A DNA stretch of 64,000 nucleotides from assembly GCA_965277275.1 (NCBI GenBank), contig CBDICG010000002.1:2294001-2358000 (forward strand), in the 5' to 3' direction. The notes under the pieces are model-generated. The model did not search any database. It saw only the letters and a list, made by a program, of their open reading frames with translations, and had not been told where the DNA came from. A program made the position numbers and the translations under genes. This stretch comes from HLUCCA09 sp965277275 (GTDB lineage: Bacteria; Pseudomonadota; Alphaproteobacteria; Rhodobacterales; Rhodobacteraceae). Shown one piece after another: positions 8,661 through 16,811 of this stretch (positions are counted from its first letter, which is position 1; every line of letters starts with the position of its first letter).

Positions 8661-9224
8661 TCAGGCGACGGAAACGCTCACGTTGCTGGGGTTGGCGATG
8701 ATGTCGAAAACGGCCGAGCGCTTCTGCGACTGTGCGACGACGGCGGCGATCTCTTCGTCGGACGCATCAGCATCGATCTCGAAGCGGACGCGGATGTCGT
8801 TGAAGCCGTTGCGCACGTCGGCGTCGATGCCGAGGATGCCCGCGAGGTCCATGTCACCCTCGACATGGGCCGTGACCTTGTGCAGCTGGATGCCGCGATT
8901 CTGGGCGACAGAGGCAACACCCGCGGCGAGGCAGCTGGCCAGTGCGCAGAGCACGATCTCGACGGGCGTGGCGCCTGCATTGCTGGCGGCGAATTGCTCG
9001 GGGTGGTCGGCGTCGATGGTGAAGCTGGCGTTGCGCGGCTGCTCTTCACCAAGGCCGAAGAAGCCACCGACCGTGGAGCGCGAATGCGTGCCGGACTGCC
9101 AGTCACAGGCGGCGCGCCAGGTGAACTGGCCGGCCGGGGGCATGGCGGTGATGGCTTCGCGTGCGCCCAGCAGGGCTTCGACGTTGACGCCGTTGTCGGC
9201 CTGGATATCGGATTGGATGTTCAT
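8661..9224 (-). CDS. OsmC-family peroxiredoxin-like protein
   Basis: 187 residues from the ATG at 9224. The fold signature is clear: ATPVEIVLCALASCLAAGVAS with the catalytic Cys pair region, HVEGDMDLAGILG, and the C-terminal strand SNVSVSVA. OsmC/Ohr proteins reduce organic peroxides using paired thiols. An in-frame ATG at 9368, with a stronger ribosome binding site (AAGGAAGA), would add 48 residues that loosely resemble the start of the DUF1127 protein at 16.8 kb. It heads the OsmC-FMO-monooxygenase operon. The shared promoter-like module lies at 9456-9492, which favours oxidative-stress or stationary-phase control. Confidence 0.88.
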   Translation of the reverse strand: MNIQSDIQADNGVNVEALLGAREAITAMPPAGQFTWRAACDWQSGTHSRSTVGGFFGLGEEQPRNASFTIDADHPEQFAASNAGATPVEIVLCALASCLAAGVASVAQNRGIQLHKVTAHVEGDMDLAGILGIDADVRNGFNDIRVRFEIDADASDEEIAAVVAQSQKRSAVFDIIANPSNVSVSVA

Positions 9225-9455
9225 GGAGATGTTCTCTTTCGGGGTGCGGTTGGGTTTGGGGTTTGGGGTGCCAAGGCCGATGGCCCGGGCGAGGGTGCGG
9301 ATGGCCTGAGTGGGCCAGCCTGTGGAGACGGGGCGATCCAGTGCTGGGGTAGCGCCGTGCGTGGTCATCGTGGGTCTTCCTTCTTCGGTACGGTCGAAGC
9401 GGCACTGGCGCCGTGCTCCGATGAGAAGGAAGATGCCGCCTCTGCGTTTCGGGTG

Positions 9456-9492
9456 GATGTCTGGCGCGGCCCGATTGCGTTTCGATTGTTCG
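9456..9492 (-). promoter_or_regulatory. Shared promoter-like module, site 3 (OsmC operon)
   Basis: Reads GAAAC-N15-CAGACATC on the minus strand at exactly the spacing of sites 1 and 2. The outer GAAAC is degenerate here (CGAAC). It lies 89 bp upstream of the alternative OsmC start at 9368. A second pair of GAAAC-like half-sites at 9510-9523 lies immediately upstream. Confidence 0.55.
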
Positions 9493-9524
9493 AACCGCGG
9501 GGGCGCCATGTTTCATTTGTTGCC

Positions 9525-9831
9525 CCGTCGCCCCGTCGCCCCCTTGCCTCGTTGAGCGGTTGAGCTCTTGCGCCCCGGCGCTCTTGGGTTCTTGCACCCG
9601 GTCACTCGCTCACCCGCGCCCGCTCGCCCGCTCGCGGCGCATGCGGGCTGTTCCCCGCCACGAGGTCAATGCTTGTGGTTCGCGAGGTTGTGCGAAGCGA
9701 CCAGTGACGGCGCGGGGCGCGTCGTTGCACGGGGAGCTTTGTGTGCCGGGGTCTGCGGGAGAGGTGGACGCTTCGAGAGGGTCAGGGGCTCCGCTCCCCG
9801 CTGGCGGCGCAGGCTGTCCCCGGCAGACTGG
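9525..9831. other. Intergenic region, no gene seen
   Basis: About 307 bp between the OsmC promoter region and the 3' end of the histidine kinase. It is rich in short CGCTC-type repeats. The open frames it contains lack any family features. Confidence 0.45.
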
Positions 9832-11271
9832 CTATGCAGCCGGGCCGGCACCCGGGGTCCCTGCCACAGGCAAATCGATGACGAATGACGCGCCTGCATC
9901 CACGCGCTGATCAAGCTCGATGCTGCCCCCGTGCGCCACGATGATCCGGTGGCAGAGCGCAAGGCCAATGCCGGTGCCCTTCCCCGCGTCTTTCGTGGTG
10001 AAGAGCGGGTCGAAGATCCGGGGGGCGACATCGGCCGGGATCCCCGGCCCATTGTCTGTCACGCGGATGCGGATGCCCTGCCCACCCGGCGCGGGAGCGG
10101 CCCGCAGGTCGATCCGGGCATCGGGTCTTGGTCCGAGGGCGTGCTCGGCATTGACCATCAGGTTGGTCAGGACCTGCACCACCTGCACCTCGTCGATCCA
10201 CAGATCCGCAAGGTCCGGGGCGCCGGTGATCTGCACGTCGATCTCGGTGGTGCCGCTGGCCTCGAACGCGTCCTTGGCCGTTTGCAGTAATTCCAGCGGC
10301 GGGATCTGCTCAAGGTTCAGCGGGCGGTCACGTGCCATCGACAGAAACGCGCGAACAATCGACACACAACGTTCCGCCGCATTGGCGACCCGCACGATAC
10401 GTTTCTGCGCCGGGCCTTCCACGCCGTCCTCGGCGAGGAGCTGGGCGTTGCCGACAATGATCGAGAGCGGATTGTTGAGCTCATGCGCCACCCCGGCCAG
10501 CACCTCGCCCAGGGCGGACATCTTTTCTGAGCGAAACACCTGCTGGCGCTGGCGGTCGAGCTCCTGACGCATCTTCAACTCGTCGGTCAGGTCGACGATG
10601 CTGGAGACGATCACGTCTTCACCGCGGTAGTCGATCAGACGCGCGGAGATCGCAGCCTGAAACGGCGCGCCATCGGCGCGTCGCGCGGTGATGAGCATGT
10701 CGTCGACCCGCGCATTGGGCAGCAATTCGGTGATGAAGTCGGCGCGCTCCTCGCGCAGCGCGAAGTGCTCTCGGCTGTTGAAGCCCTTGCCCAGCAGCGC
10801 CGTCGCTTCGGGCGAGCGATAGAGGATCTGCCCGTCGCCAATGCGCGCCATCGTGAGGCAGGTGGGGCAGGCCTCCAGGACGCGCGCCATCAGGTGCTCC
10901 AGCTCGCCCTCGCCCGGACCGGAGCCGGGCGCGGCGCTGTCGAGGCGCAGGGCGAAGCCACCATCCGAAGTGGCCTTGAGCTGAAAGCAGAACGGACCTG
11001 CGGAGGTTTCGATGTCCACCTCGCGTGCCGGGGCGGTCGGGTCGGTCAGCCCTTCTTCGGCCATGGAGAGCTGGTGCGCGGCAGGTGATGACAGAACATC
11101 CTGGCGAACAGCTTCGGAGAGCAGCATGGACCAAGGCGTGCCCGTCGCCAGATAGACGTCGAGCCGCGGAAAGAGCCTGCGGAAGGGCTCGTTCACATGG
11201 ACAAGCTGGGCCTCCGTTCCGAAAACGGCCCACGGCTCTTGCGTGAAGGCTAGGATCTCTTCGGGGGACAT
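9832..11271 (-). CDS. PAS-domain sensor histidine kinase (no own regulator)
   Basis: 479 residues, ATG at 11271. Two PAS-like regions (about 5-110 and 125-235) precede a HisKA domain with phospho-acceptor His263 in GVAHELNNPLS. The ATPase domain follows, with N box (LMVNAEHAL), G1 (VTDNGPGIPAD) and F/G2 (FDPLFTTKDAGKGTGIGLAL). There is no membrane helix, so it senses in the cytosol. The region from the second PAS through the H box closely parallels the hybrid kinase at 17.3 kb, so the two are paralogues. No response regulator is adjacent; the OmpR-type regulator at 19.5 kb is a plausible partner. It lies 29 bp after the cyclase, in the hydrolase-haemoglobin-cyclase-kinase operon. Confidence 0.93.
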   Translation of the reverse strand: MSPEEILAFTQEPWAVFGTEAQLVHVNEPFRRLFPRLDVYLATGTPWSMLLSEAVRQDVLSSPAAHQLSMAEEGLTDPTAPAREVDIETSAGPFCFQLKATSDGGFALRLDSAAPGSGPGEGELEHLMARVLEACPTCLTMARIGDGQILYRSPEATALLGKGFNSREHFALREERADFITELLPNARVDDMLITARRADGAPFQAAISARLIDYRGEDVIVSSIVDLTDELKMRQELDRQRQQVFRSEKMSALGEVLAGVAHELNNPLSIIVGNAQLLAEDGVEGPAQKRIVRVANAAERCVSIVRAFLSMARDRPLNLEQIPPLELLQTAKDAFEASGTTEIDVQITGAPDLADLWIDEVQVVQVLTNLMVNAEHALGPRPDARIDLRAAPAPGGQGIRIRVTDNGPGIPADVAPRIFDPLFTTKDAGKGTGIGLALCHRIIVAHGGSIELDQRVDAGASFVIDLPVAGTPGAGPAA

Positions 11272-11300
11272 GCCACGCGGCCCTCAGCAAGCCCGGGTGG

Positions 11301-12332
11301 TCATGGGGTGCCGACGCCGGTCACCCGGGCGTCCGTCAGAAGGCCCCCGCCCAGCTCCGCCTTTCCCTTCTCCACGCCGAACCGGGTATCGAGAAGCGCC
11401 GATGTGGCAGGGTGGACGACCGCCCGCATGTCAGGCGCGCCGGCCTGAAGCCGATCCGCTTCCGTGACCGCCGGGCCGAAGACGTCGTAGATGTATTTCT
11501 GCACGCCAACGACAGAGCCGATCACGGTGCCCGAGGCGATGCCGATCCGGGCGATCCACTTGGTGGGGTGCGATTTGTTGCGCTGTTCGAGGTACCTCAG
11601 GAAGCGCAGGGCAGCGCTCGCGACAGACCCGGCATGATCCTCCACCGGATCTGGCACACCGGAGACGGCAAAGTAGCTGTCTCCCACGGTTCGGACCCGC
11701 TCGCAGCCGAACTGCTCTCCGATCCGGTCGAACGCGGTGTAGACGTCGTTGAGCTCGCTCACGATTACGGCGGGGTCGTGCTCGGCGACGATCTTCTCGA
11801 AATTGGAGAAGCTCAGGGTGAGGACGGTGACATCGGTGAAGAGGCGCGGTGCAACCACGCCGAACGATTTGTACTCCTCGTAGGCGGTGCGCGGCATCAT
11901 GTTCAGGAGCAGCTTCTCGACATGCTCCTTCTCGCGCTTGATCTCGTGCGTGTTGCGCTCAACCATCATGGCGTAGGAATCGATCATCGATTCCAGCTCC
12001 TTGATCCGGCTGATGTTCTGGCAGACGAGGACGGCGAGGTCCTCTTCCTGATCGAGCGCGAGGTTGCCTTCGATCGCGACCGTCATCGAGCGGCGGCGGC
12101 GCTTGAAGCTCACTTCAGAGGTGAACCGTTCCGCCGTTTCGAGCTGTTTGAGCGCCTCGCTCAACTCGGCCCCGGCCAGAAGCTCCGAGATTCTGGCCTC
12201 GCCTTCGATCGGGCCGAACCACTCGGCGAAGGTGTCGTTGGCATAGCGGATCGTTCCCGACCGCGCGTTCACCAGCGCTACGCCCACGCCAATGGCGCGC
12301 AGCAGCTGTTCGTTGATGGCTTCGATCGACAT
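11301..12332 (-). CDS. PAS plus class III nucleotide cyclase-like protein, catalytically degenerate
   Basis: 343 residues. A PAS-like N-terminus (VNARSGTIRYANDTFAEWFG) is followed by a helical linker (ERNTHEIKREKEHVEKLLLNMMP) typical of haem-NO-binding-associated cyclases. A class III cyclase domain begins at about residue 160. The second metal-binding motif VRTVGDSYFAVSGVPDP is intact. The first reads TVLTLSFSNFEKI where FxDIxGFT is expected, so the first metal Asp is Ser. FGPAVTEADRLQ replaces GxxVNxAARLx, losing the catalytic Asn but keeping the Arg. It may be a pseudo-cyclase or allosteric partner. Its ATG overlaps the stop of the truncated haemoglobin gene by one base (TAATG), implying translational coupling. 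Confidence 0.87.
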   Translation of the reverse strand: MSIEAINEQLLRAIGVGVALVNARSGTIRYANDTFAEWFGPIEGEARISELLAGAELSEALKQLETAERFTSEVSFKRRRRSMTVAIEGNLALDQEEDLAVLVCQNISRIKELESMIDSYAMMVERNTHEIKREKEHVEKLLLNMMPRTAYEEYKSFGVVAPRLFTDVTVLTLSFSNFEKIVAEHDPAVIVSELNDVYTAFDRIGEQFGCERVRTVGDSYFAVSGVPDPVEDHAGSVASAALRFLRYLEQRNKSHPTKWIARIGIASGTVIGSVVGVQKYIYDVFGPAVTEADRLQAGAPDMRAVVHPATSALLDTRFGVEKGKAELGGGLLTDARVTGVGTP

Positions 12333-12691
12333 TACCGTTCCACAAGCAGATCACGGCGCGCTTCGAAGGCGCCGAGCACAGCATCCGTATCTTCCTTTTC
12401 GACGGAGAATTCGTCCAGCGTTTCCTGGATCAGCTCCTTGAGCCGGTCGAAGTGTTTGTCGTGGATCGTCAGGGACTTGTGTGCATTCGCGATATGCGTG
12501 TCCGAGAACGACGCCGGCCCACCCATGAGCGATGAGACGAACTTCGTCTGGTGATCGATCAGCTTCGGCATGTCGACATCGTCGAAGAAGGGTCCTACAT
12601 CGTCGTCGTCGAGGAGCTTGTCGTAGAGGCGCATCACGACGCGGCTGACGGTCGAGAAGCCTCCATACTTTTCGTATGGCGTTTTCGACAT
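12332..12691 (-). CDS. Group I truncated haemoglobin (trHbN-like)
   Basis: 119 residues, ATG at 12691, with GGGGGAAGAA upstream. It shows the two-on-two globin pattern: YEKYGGFSTVSRVVMRLYDKLL, then GPFFDDVDMPKLIDHQTKFV, then NAHKSLTIHDKHFDRL with His71 as the proximal haem ligand. Such proteins bind O2/NO and can oxidise NO to nitrate. Here the gene is coupled by a 1-nt overlap to a PAS-cyclase-like protein, so it may supply or scavenge the ligand for that signalling branch. Confidence 0.93.
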   Translation of the reverse strand: MSKTPYEKYGGFSTVSRVVMRLYDKLLDDDDVGPFFDDVDMPKLIDHQTKFVSSLMGGPASFSDTHIANAHKSLTIHDKHFDRLKELIQETLDEFSVEKEDTDAVLGAFEARRDLLVER

Positions 12692-12724
12692 GGTTCTTCC
12701 CCCTGGTTGCAGATCACGCCGCGG

Positions 12725-13501
12725 TCAGGCGGCGATCTGACGGTGTTCAGATTGGCAGGGTGCGTGGCTCGAAACAATCCCGTTGCGTAAAGCCGGGCCG
12801 ACGATGTGCGGATCGCTCAGGTGGCAGGCGCCGCGCGCGCCGTGCACACTGATCAGCGCACAATCCGGAAACGCCACGCGCAGGAGCTGCGTCAGGGCGC
12901 GGATGTCAGAGCGTACGCGCTGACCGGTGATGATGCGGATCGGGCAATCCAGAGTGACCACGTCCAGCAATTCCAGCGGCGTCTCTGACTGCGTGCGCCA
13001 TTCCGCCAGCAACGAGGGCATCGCGGCAGTGAACCGCGCACGCAGCTTGGGCGACGTGCGGCTCCAGGCGCGCCGCCCCATCCACCAGTCTGTCACCTTC
13101 TCCGCGGCGTCCGCTGGCCGGTTCACTGCCATCAGGGCGGAAGCGCGCGCGATCATCCGCTGGTGCCCCCGAAACTGGTGGCAGGGGGCGAGCTCCCGCA
13201 TGGCGCAGACGAGGTCGGGATCGATCAGTGTGATGCTGCGCACGAGGTAGGGCTCCCGGATGGCTGTCGCGAGCGCGTGGTAGCCGCCCGTGCCGTGCGC
13301 GACGAGATGAACGGCGCTCGGCGCCAGCCGGGCATCGTGCATGAAGGGTGCAGGGCGGTCGTAGGCCCGACAGTCCGCCCGGGATCCCAGACATTCCGTG
13401 AGCCCTTTCCACTCTCGCGCAATGCCGAACGGGCCGGAGAGAAACAGGACGATTTCGGCGGTGTCGAAGGGCCGGTCCATCGGGGGGGCAAAGTCGAACA
13501 T
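12725..13501 (-). CDS. Alpha/beta-hydrolase-fold protein with Thr at the nucleophile elbow
   Basis: 258 residues, ATG at 13501. EIVLFLSGPFGIAREWKGL resembles the oxyanion strand of alpha/beta hydrolases, and GACHLSDP near the C-terminus could carry the catalytic His. The elbow reads VAHGTGGYHAL, i.e. G-T-G instead of G-x-S-x-G, so the Ser nucleophile is absent. The protein may be a non-enzymatic or altered hydrolase. It is the first gene of the run leading to the haemoglobin, cyclase and kinase (33-bp gap to the haemoglobin). GAAAC-N4-GAAAC half-sites lie 76 bp upstream. Confidence 0.75.
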   Translation of the reverse strand: MFDFAPPMDRPFDTAEIVLFLSGPFGIAREWKGLTECLGSRADCRAYDRPAPFMHDARLAPSAVHLVAHGTGGYHALATAIREPYLVRSITLIDPDLVCAMRELAPCHQFRGHQRMIARASALMAVNRPADAAEKVTDWWMGRRAWSRTSPKLRARFTAAMPSLLAEWRTQSETPLELLDVVTLDCPIRIITGQRVRSDIRALTQLLRVAFPDCALISVHGARGACHLSDPHIVGPALRNGIVSSHAPCQSEHRQIAA

Positions 13502-13576
13502 CTTGGGATTCCTTGTGAGCGATTGAACTTTGGCGACGGTATGCGGTCGCCATGTTTCACGATGAAATCCGAGCGC

Positions 13577-13590
13577 GTTTCTTTTGTTTC
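13577..13590 (-). promoter_or_regulatory. GAAAC-N4-GAAAC half-sites upstream of the hydrolase-haemoglobin-cyclase-kinase operon
   Basis: On the minus strand two perfect GAAAC elements lie at the same 9-bp period as in the shared promoter module. The CAGACATC element is not conserved at the expected distance. This may be a weaker or divergent member. Confidence 0.4.
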
Positions 13591-13660
13591 AGGGTGTCTG
13601 GCAGCGCGCGCCCAAGCCCCGGAAGCGGTCCCGGTGCCGCGCAATGCGGCCGCGTTCCAC

Positions 13661-13693
13661 AGCAAACGGGCCGCACCTGATCGATGCGGCCCG
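13661..13693 (-). terminator. Stem-loop after the decarboxylase gene
   Basis: A 9-bp stem (CGGGCCGCA paired with TGCGGCCCG) with a 9-nt loop. On the minus strand it is followed by only a short TTTG. It lies about 30 bp beyond the PLP decarboxylase stop and is a weak terminator candidate. Confidence 0.5.
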
Positions 13694-13721
13694 CAGCTTG
13701 CAATCGGCCAGCGACGGTGGG

Positions 13722-15149
13722 TCAGGGCGCCATGTGCCCCAGCCCGCGCCGGATCTCGCTCCAGCTGCGCTCGATCTTCGCCGCCAGAATATCGAGCGCG
13801 GCGGCATCGGACCCGTCCTCGATGATCGAGAGGCGCAGCACGGTCTTACCCCTCCATTCCGCTGTTCGGACGAAATGCTCGGCATCGTTCAACGCCCGCT
13901 CGACCGCCTTGGTGAGGTCCTCGGTCGGAGCACGGGGATCTTCGAACTGAAGCGCGATCTGGTTCAGGCTCACCCGGTTGACGATCCGGATGCCATCCGT
14001 GCCCGCAAGGCGGTTGGCGAGCCGCTGCGCGCCGTCGCAGTGGCGGCGGACCATCTCCGCCACGCCTCTGCGCCCGAGCGCTTTCAGCACGGCCCAGACA
14101 GCAAATCCCCGCGCCCGCCGCGACAGCTCCGGCCCGTATTGGGTCGGGTTGCGGCCATCTTCGGGTGCGTGGCTTAGGTATCCGGCGGTCAGATCCATCG
14201 CGCGGCGATGGGCGGCGGCATCGCGCACGATCGCCAGCCCCGAATCGTAGGGGACCTGCAGCCACTTGTGCGCATCCGTCGACCAGCTGTCGGCCCGCTC
14301 CAGCCCGGCGGTGCGGACGCTGAGCTCCGGAACGGCCCTCGCCCAAAGGCCAAAGGCGGCATCCACGTGAAGCCATGCGCCGCGCGGCCGCGTGAGCTCG
14401 GCAATCGCGCCGACATAATCGAACGCGCCGGAATTGATGTGGCCCGCTGTCGCGATCACGATCGTCGGCGCCTCCGTTTCGTAGAGCACGCGGGTAAGGG
14501 CGAGCAAATCCATGCGCCCTTCTGCGTCGCTCGCCACCTCGACGATCTGGGCACGGCCAAAGCCGAGATAGCGCAGCGCGGCGCGATTGGAGACATGCGT
14601 GTCCTCGCACACCAAGACCCGGATTGGCGGGCATCCCGCCAGCCCGTCCTCGGCAAGGTCGCACCCGGCCCGGCGCAGGACTGCGTCGCGCGCGGCAGCG
14701 AGGCAGGTGAAACCGGCCATCGTGGCGCCCGTCACGAAGCCGACTGAGGCATCGCGCGGCAGGTCCAGAATGTCGAGAAGCCACTCGGCGGCGGCCTCTT
14801 CGGCGGTCGCGGCCGCGGGTGAGCACTGGTAAATCCCTGCGTTCTGGCCCCAGACAGACGTCAGCCAGTCCGCGGCCACACCCACCGGGCTCGACCCGCC
14901 CATGACCCAGGCGTGAAAGCCGGGCTGGGTGTTGCCGACAAGGCCGGGCTCGGCGGCGGCGATCAGGTGCGAGATCACGTCTTCAGGGGGCGTCCCGTCC
15001 TCGGGGGTGGCGCCGCAGAAGGCGCTGCGGAGCGCGGCGGTGCTTGCCTCGGGGTGAATTGGCCGAACCCGGTCCCGCCAGGTCAGGCCGTATTCCGCCG
15101 CCAGCGCCATGGCGGCGTCGGCGGCGGGGGTTACGCTCTCCGGTCTCAT
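13722..15149 (-). CDS. PLP-dependent group II decarboxylase (aromatic-L-amino-acid/glutamate decarboxylase family)
   Basis: 475 residues from an ATG at 15149 that overlaps the upstream stop by 4 nt (ATGA). Family hallmarks are VGFVTGATMAGFTCLAAARD (cofactor phosphate region), ATAGHINSGAFD, LHVDAAFGLWA (Asp that contacts the pyridine N) and WSTDAHKWLQVPYDSG with the Schiff-base Lys. The substrate cannot be read from sequence. The tight coupling to a cysteine synthase-glutaredoxin fusion hints at a sulphur amino acid or a derivative, but this is inference. Confidence 0.92.
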   Translation of the reverse strand: MRPESVTPAADAAMALAAEYGLTWRDRVRPIHPEASTAALRSAFCGATPEDGTPPEDVISHLIAAAEPGLVGNTQPGFHAWVMGGSSPVGVAADWLTSVWGQNAGIYQCSPAAATAEEAAAEWLLDILDLPRDASVGFVTGATMAGFTCLAAARDAVLRRAGCDLAEDGLAGCPPIRVLVCEDTHVSNRAALRYLGFGRAQIVEVASDAEGRMDLLALTRVLYETEAPTIVIATAGHINSGAFDYVGAIAELTRPRGAWLHVDAAFGLWARAVPELSVRTAGLERADSWSTDAHKWLQVPYDSGLAIVRDAAAHRRAMDLTAGYLSHAPEDGRNPTQYGPELSRRARGFAVWAVLKALGRRGVAEMVRRHCDGAQRLANRLAGTDGIRIVNRVSLNQIALQFEDPRAPTEDLTKAVERALNDAEHFVRTAEWRGKTVLRLSIIEDGSDAAALDILAAKIERSWSEIRRGLGHMAP

Positions 15150-16612
15150 CTCGGGTGCAGCCACTTGGGCAGGTAGCTGTAGGCATTGGCCGCAGACGCC
15201 GCCATGCTGATCTGCTGCGCGTCGAGCAACTCTTCGAGGGTGCCGGCATTGTAGGCGTCGAACGTTTCGGTCGCGCCGCCGATGTGTTGGCCGCCCACGA
15301 AGACCTGCGGGATCGTGTGCGTGCCGCAGATGTCCTTGAGCGCCGCGCGCAGACGCCCGCCGTGGTTGCCGTTCTGGTAGGCGACGGAGTCGAGCTCGAT
15401 GGCGGTGTAGGGGATCCCTGCATCCTCGAACATCTTGCGGACCGACCAGCAGAATTCGCACCATTCGAGCACGTACATGACCACCGGGTGATCCTCTGCC
15501 GTCTTGCGCACTTCGGCGAGGGCCGCGTCATCGGCGGGCGCGAAGCTCGGCGCGCCGGCCGCGGCGGAGATGTCGAACCGCGCGCCCGCCGTCGACCGGC
15601 TGATGGCGTGTTCTTCCTCGCTCATCTCTTCGCTGACCTCGTCAAAGAGCGGGGTGGAGAGGTAGCGCTCGCCCGTATCCGGAAGCATCGCGAGGATCTT
15701 CGCGCCTTTCGGCGCCGTCCGGGCGACCTCGAGTGCCGCGGCGAAGGTCGCGCCAGCGGAGGTGCCGACAAAGATCCCTTCCTTGCGCGCCAGATCGCGG
15801 GCGGCCTGCATGCTCGCGGTACCGCCGATCGGCTGGTAGGTGTCGATCCGGTTCTCGGCGAGCGCTTCCTGCACGACCATCGGGATGAAGTCGGGCGACC
15901 AGCCTTGCATCGGGTGCGGGCGCCATGCGGGGTGGGCACCGGCGGCGCTGCCGTCCGAGCTATAGGCCTGCTTGTGGTCGTGTTCGAGAAGCCGGGCGTT
16001 CTCGGGCTCCACGGCGACGATCCGGGTCGCCGGGCTCTCGGCGCGCAGCGTCCGCGAAACGCCCGTGAGCGTGCCGCCCGTGCCGAAGCCCGAAACGAAG
16101 TAATCCAGCCCGTCCGGGCCGAAATCCTCGATGATTTCGGCGGCGGTGGTGCGGGCGTGCACGTCCGGGTTGGCGGGGTTTTCGAACTGGCGGGCAAGGA
16201 ACCAGCCGTGTGTCTCGGCGAGTTCACGCGCCTTCTTGACCATGCCGGTGCCCTTTTCGGAGGCGGGCGTCAGCACGACCTTGGCGCCGAGGAACCGCAT
16301 CAGCTTGCGCCGCTCGACGGAGAAGCTCTCGGCCATCGTCACGACGAGCGGATAACCTTTTTGAGCGCACACCATCGCGAGGCCGATGCCGGTATTGCCG
16401 GAGGTCGCCTCGACGACCGTCTGGCCGGGCCGGAGAGAGCCGTCGCGCTCGGCGGCTTCGATGATCGACAGCGCCAGACGGTCCTTGACGGAGCCGCCCG
16501 GGTTGGCGGCCTCGAGCTTGACGTACATCTCAAAGCCTTCGGGTGCGAGGGCGTTGATCCGGATCACGGGGGTGTTCCCGATGGTGTCCAGAACGGAGGG
16601 GTGGATGGCCAT
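15146..16612 (-). CDS. Cysteine synthase fused to a C-terminal glutaredoxin domain
   Basis: 488 residues, ATG at 16612, with AAGGAC upstream. Residues 1-310 are an O-acetylserine sulfhydrylase/CBS-like PLP enzyme: AANPGGSVKDRLA with the PLP Lys, EATSGNTGIGLAMV, SGFGTGGTLTGV and GTSAGAT. A linker follows, then residues 370-460 form a glutaredoxin (VVMYVLEWCEFCWSVRKMF with a CEFC active site, GTHTIPQVFVGGQHIGG). Normal CysK ends at about 320 residues, so the Grx module is an addition. It could keep a thiol reduced or glutathionylate or deglutathionylate the enzyme or its neighbours. Translation is coupled to the PLP decarboxylase downstream. Confidence 0.93.
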   Translation of the reverse strand: MAIHPSVLDTIGNTPVIRINALAPEGFEMYVKLEAANPGGSVKDRLALSIIEAAERDGSLRPGQTVVEATSGNTGIGLAMVCAQKGYPLVVTMAESFSVERRKLMRFLGAKVVLTPASEKGTGMVKKARELAETHGWFLARQFENPANPDVHARTTAAEIIEDFGPDGLDYFVSGFGTGGTLTGVSRTLRAESPATRIVAVEPENARLLEHDHKQAYSSDGSAAGAHPAWRPHPMQGWSPDFIPMVVQEALAENRIDTYQPIGGTASMQAARDLARKEGIFVGTSAGATFAAALEVARTAPKGAKILAMLPDTGERYLSTPLFDEVSEEMSEEEHAISRSTAGARFDISAAAGAPSFAPADDAALAEVRKTAEDHPVVMYVLEWCEFCWSVRKMFEDAGIPYTAIELDSVAYQNGNHGGRLRAALKDICGTHTIPQVFVGGQHIGGATETFDAYNAGTLEELLDAQQISMAASAANAYSYLPKWLHPR

Positions 16613-16811
16613 GGTGTGAGTCCTTGCGTGTGGTGGGGTCAGGCCAGGGGCTGACGTGGTCTGGAAAGCGCGGTGCCGTGTGCGGCGCGTGGCGCCAAAG
16701 GGCGCCGTGTGCAGAGAGTGGCGCAGAGGGTGCGTGGTGCGGCGGGTGGCGCCAAGGTGCACCCGGAGCGTCCGCGCAAACGGCGTCTCCTCCGGGCGCG
16801 GGGGCGCTGGC

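Noticed and set aside
5297..9492. Sigma-54 promoters at the shared GAAAC modules
   Set aside because: The TGGCAC-N5-TTGC pattern is absent.
15044..16654. A 536-codon plus-strand frame opposite the CysK-Grx fusion
   Set aside because: Antisense shadow; the minus strand has clear PLP and glutaredoxin motifs.
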